NCBI GenBank assembly: GCA_947626495.1
Contig: CANQSJ010000011.1
Span: 1-62,209 of the forward strand
Length of the DNA: 62,209 nt
Reading direction: 5' to 3'
Source: an uncultured Oscillospiraceae bacterium
GTDB lineage: Bacteria; Bacillota; Clostridia; Oscillospirales; Oscillospiraceae
Shown: in pieces, positions 61,762-62,209 of the stretch
Position numbering within the stretch: position 1 is the first letter of the stretch
Layout: every line of letters starts with the position of its first letter
Notes under the pieces: generated by a model
What the model saw: the letters and a program-made list of their open reading frames with translations, nothing else
Database searches by the model: none
Told to the model about the DNA's origin: nothing
Translations under genes and position numbers: made by a program

Positions 61762-62209
61762 AGCAGGAGAACATTCGCAATTTCTCCATCATCGCCCACA
61801 TCGACCACGGCAAATCCACCCTGTCCGACCGGCTCATCGAGCTGTGCGGCGCGGTGGAGGCCCGGCAGATGGAGGACCAGATCCTGGACAACATGGATCT
61901 GGAGCGGGAGCGGGGCATCACCATCAAGGCCCGGGCCGTGACGCTGCGGTGGAAGGACTATCAGCTCAATCTCATCGACACCCCGGGCCACGTGGACTTC
62001 AACTATGAGGTGAGCCGGTCTCTCGCCGCCTGCGAGGGGGCGGTGCTGGTGGTGGACGCATCCCAGGGGGTGGAGGCCCAGACGCTGGCCAACACCTACC
62101 TGGCCATGGAGCACGACCTGGAGATCCTGCCCGTCATCAACAAGATCGACCTGCCCGCCGCCGACCCGGTCCGGGTGAAGACCGAGGTGGAGGACATCAT
62201 CGGCATCCC
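61758..62209 (+). CDS. lepA: Elongation factor 4 (LepA), 5' part
   Basis: The first 150 residues of LepA/EF4 are visible before the window ends: [20 protein letters not shown], with G1 AHIDHGKST, switch [12 protein letters not shown]3 DTPGHVDF and G4 NKIDLP. EF4 is a ribosome-binding GTPase that promotes back-translocation or assists assembly and fidelity under stress. The ATG overlaps the stop of the XRE gene. In many Firmicutes lepA precedes hemN-hrcA, which would lie beyond the right edge. Confidence 0.96.
   Translation, partial: MKQENIRNFSIIAHIDHGKSTLSDRLIELCGAVEARQMEDQILDNMDLERERGITIKARAVTLRWKDYQLNLIDTPGHVDFNYEVSRSLAACEGAVLVVDASQGVEAQTLANTYLAMEHDLEILPVINKIDLPAADPVRVKTEVEDIIGI

Overview
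This 62 kb window is GC-rich chromosomal DNA of a low-GC-phylum but high-GC-genome member of the Clostridia, most likely Oscillospiraceae (the Flavonifractor/Lawsonibacter/Intestinimonas group). That placement is inferred from the Firmicute-type hprK-murB-rapZ-yvcK-whiA cluster, a GlgC/GlgD glycogen pair, an EFR1-type ferredoxin, an SLH surface protein and the style of the intergenic repeats. Genes are densely packed, often with 4-8 nt overlaps, and almost all are housekeeping or envelope genes. No rRNA, tRNA, CRISPR array, transposase, integrase or prophage gene was recognised.

Layout. 1-10.8 kb, minus strand: hprK-murB-rapZ-yvcK-whiA-dnaE-corA-hflX-yigZ-like, probably one long transcript. 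10.9-11.2 kb: rpmB. 11.2-14.5 kb, minus: two tandem CNNM/CBS membrane proteins and a small membrane protein. 14.6-16.0 kb: a divergent pair of an EFR1 flavodoxin/ferredoxin protein and an Rrf2 regulator, whose promoters lie back to back beside a long palindrome. 16.0-21.6 kb, minus: a DtxR-like repressor, then a response regulator, ABC ATPase, three paralogous ABC-2 permeases and a histidine kinase, resembling antimicrobial-peptide detoxification modules. 21.6-28.1 kb, minus: glgC-glgD-glgP, pth and prs. 28.4-32.8 kb: an M19 dipeptidase, clpB and a ribbon-helix-helix protein.

32.8-34.6 kb holds an Lsa/CplR-like ABC-F ribosomal protection gene. It is preceded by a roughly 225-nt leader with a six-codon upstream ORF and a terminator-like hairpin, the arrangement of antibiotic-responsive attenuation. 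34.7-36.6 kb, minus: dnaD-like and dnaC/dnaI-like helicase-loading genes. 36.7-53.7 kb, plus: a PHP phosphoesterase, then U32 protein-maf-mreC-mreD-PBP2-mgsA-hisS-aspS, then comM-thiI-M29 aminopeptidase-cinA, and a compositionally different GNAT gene between two nearly identical hairpins. 53.8-56 kb, minus: a carbohydrate-binding lipoprotein with an acidic/proline octapeptide repeat, and tadA. 56-60 kb, plus: ECF-like sigma factor, membrane anti-sigma-like protein and SLH surface protein. 60.2-62.2 kb: pta (minus), a small XRE regulator and the 5' part of lepA.

Two families of structured, non-coding repeats run through the window. A MITE-like multi-hairpin element occurs three times (31997-32113, 47583-47814, 51840-51980), and a 75-bp two-hairpin element occurs twice (9768-9842, 60061-60135) with a compensatory base-pair change. 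The most interesting signals are the ABC-F leader, these repeats, a probable non-canonical ATA start for hflX, and the Rrf2/EFR1 divergent promoter with a perfect sigma-A consensus.
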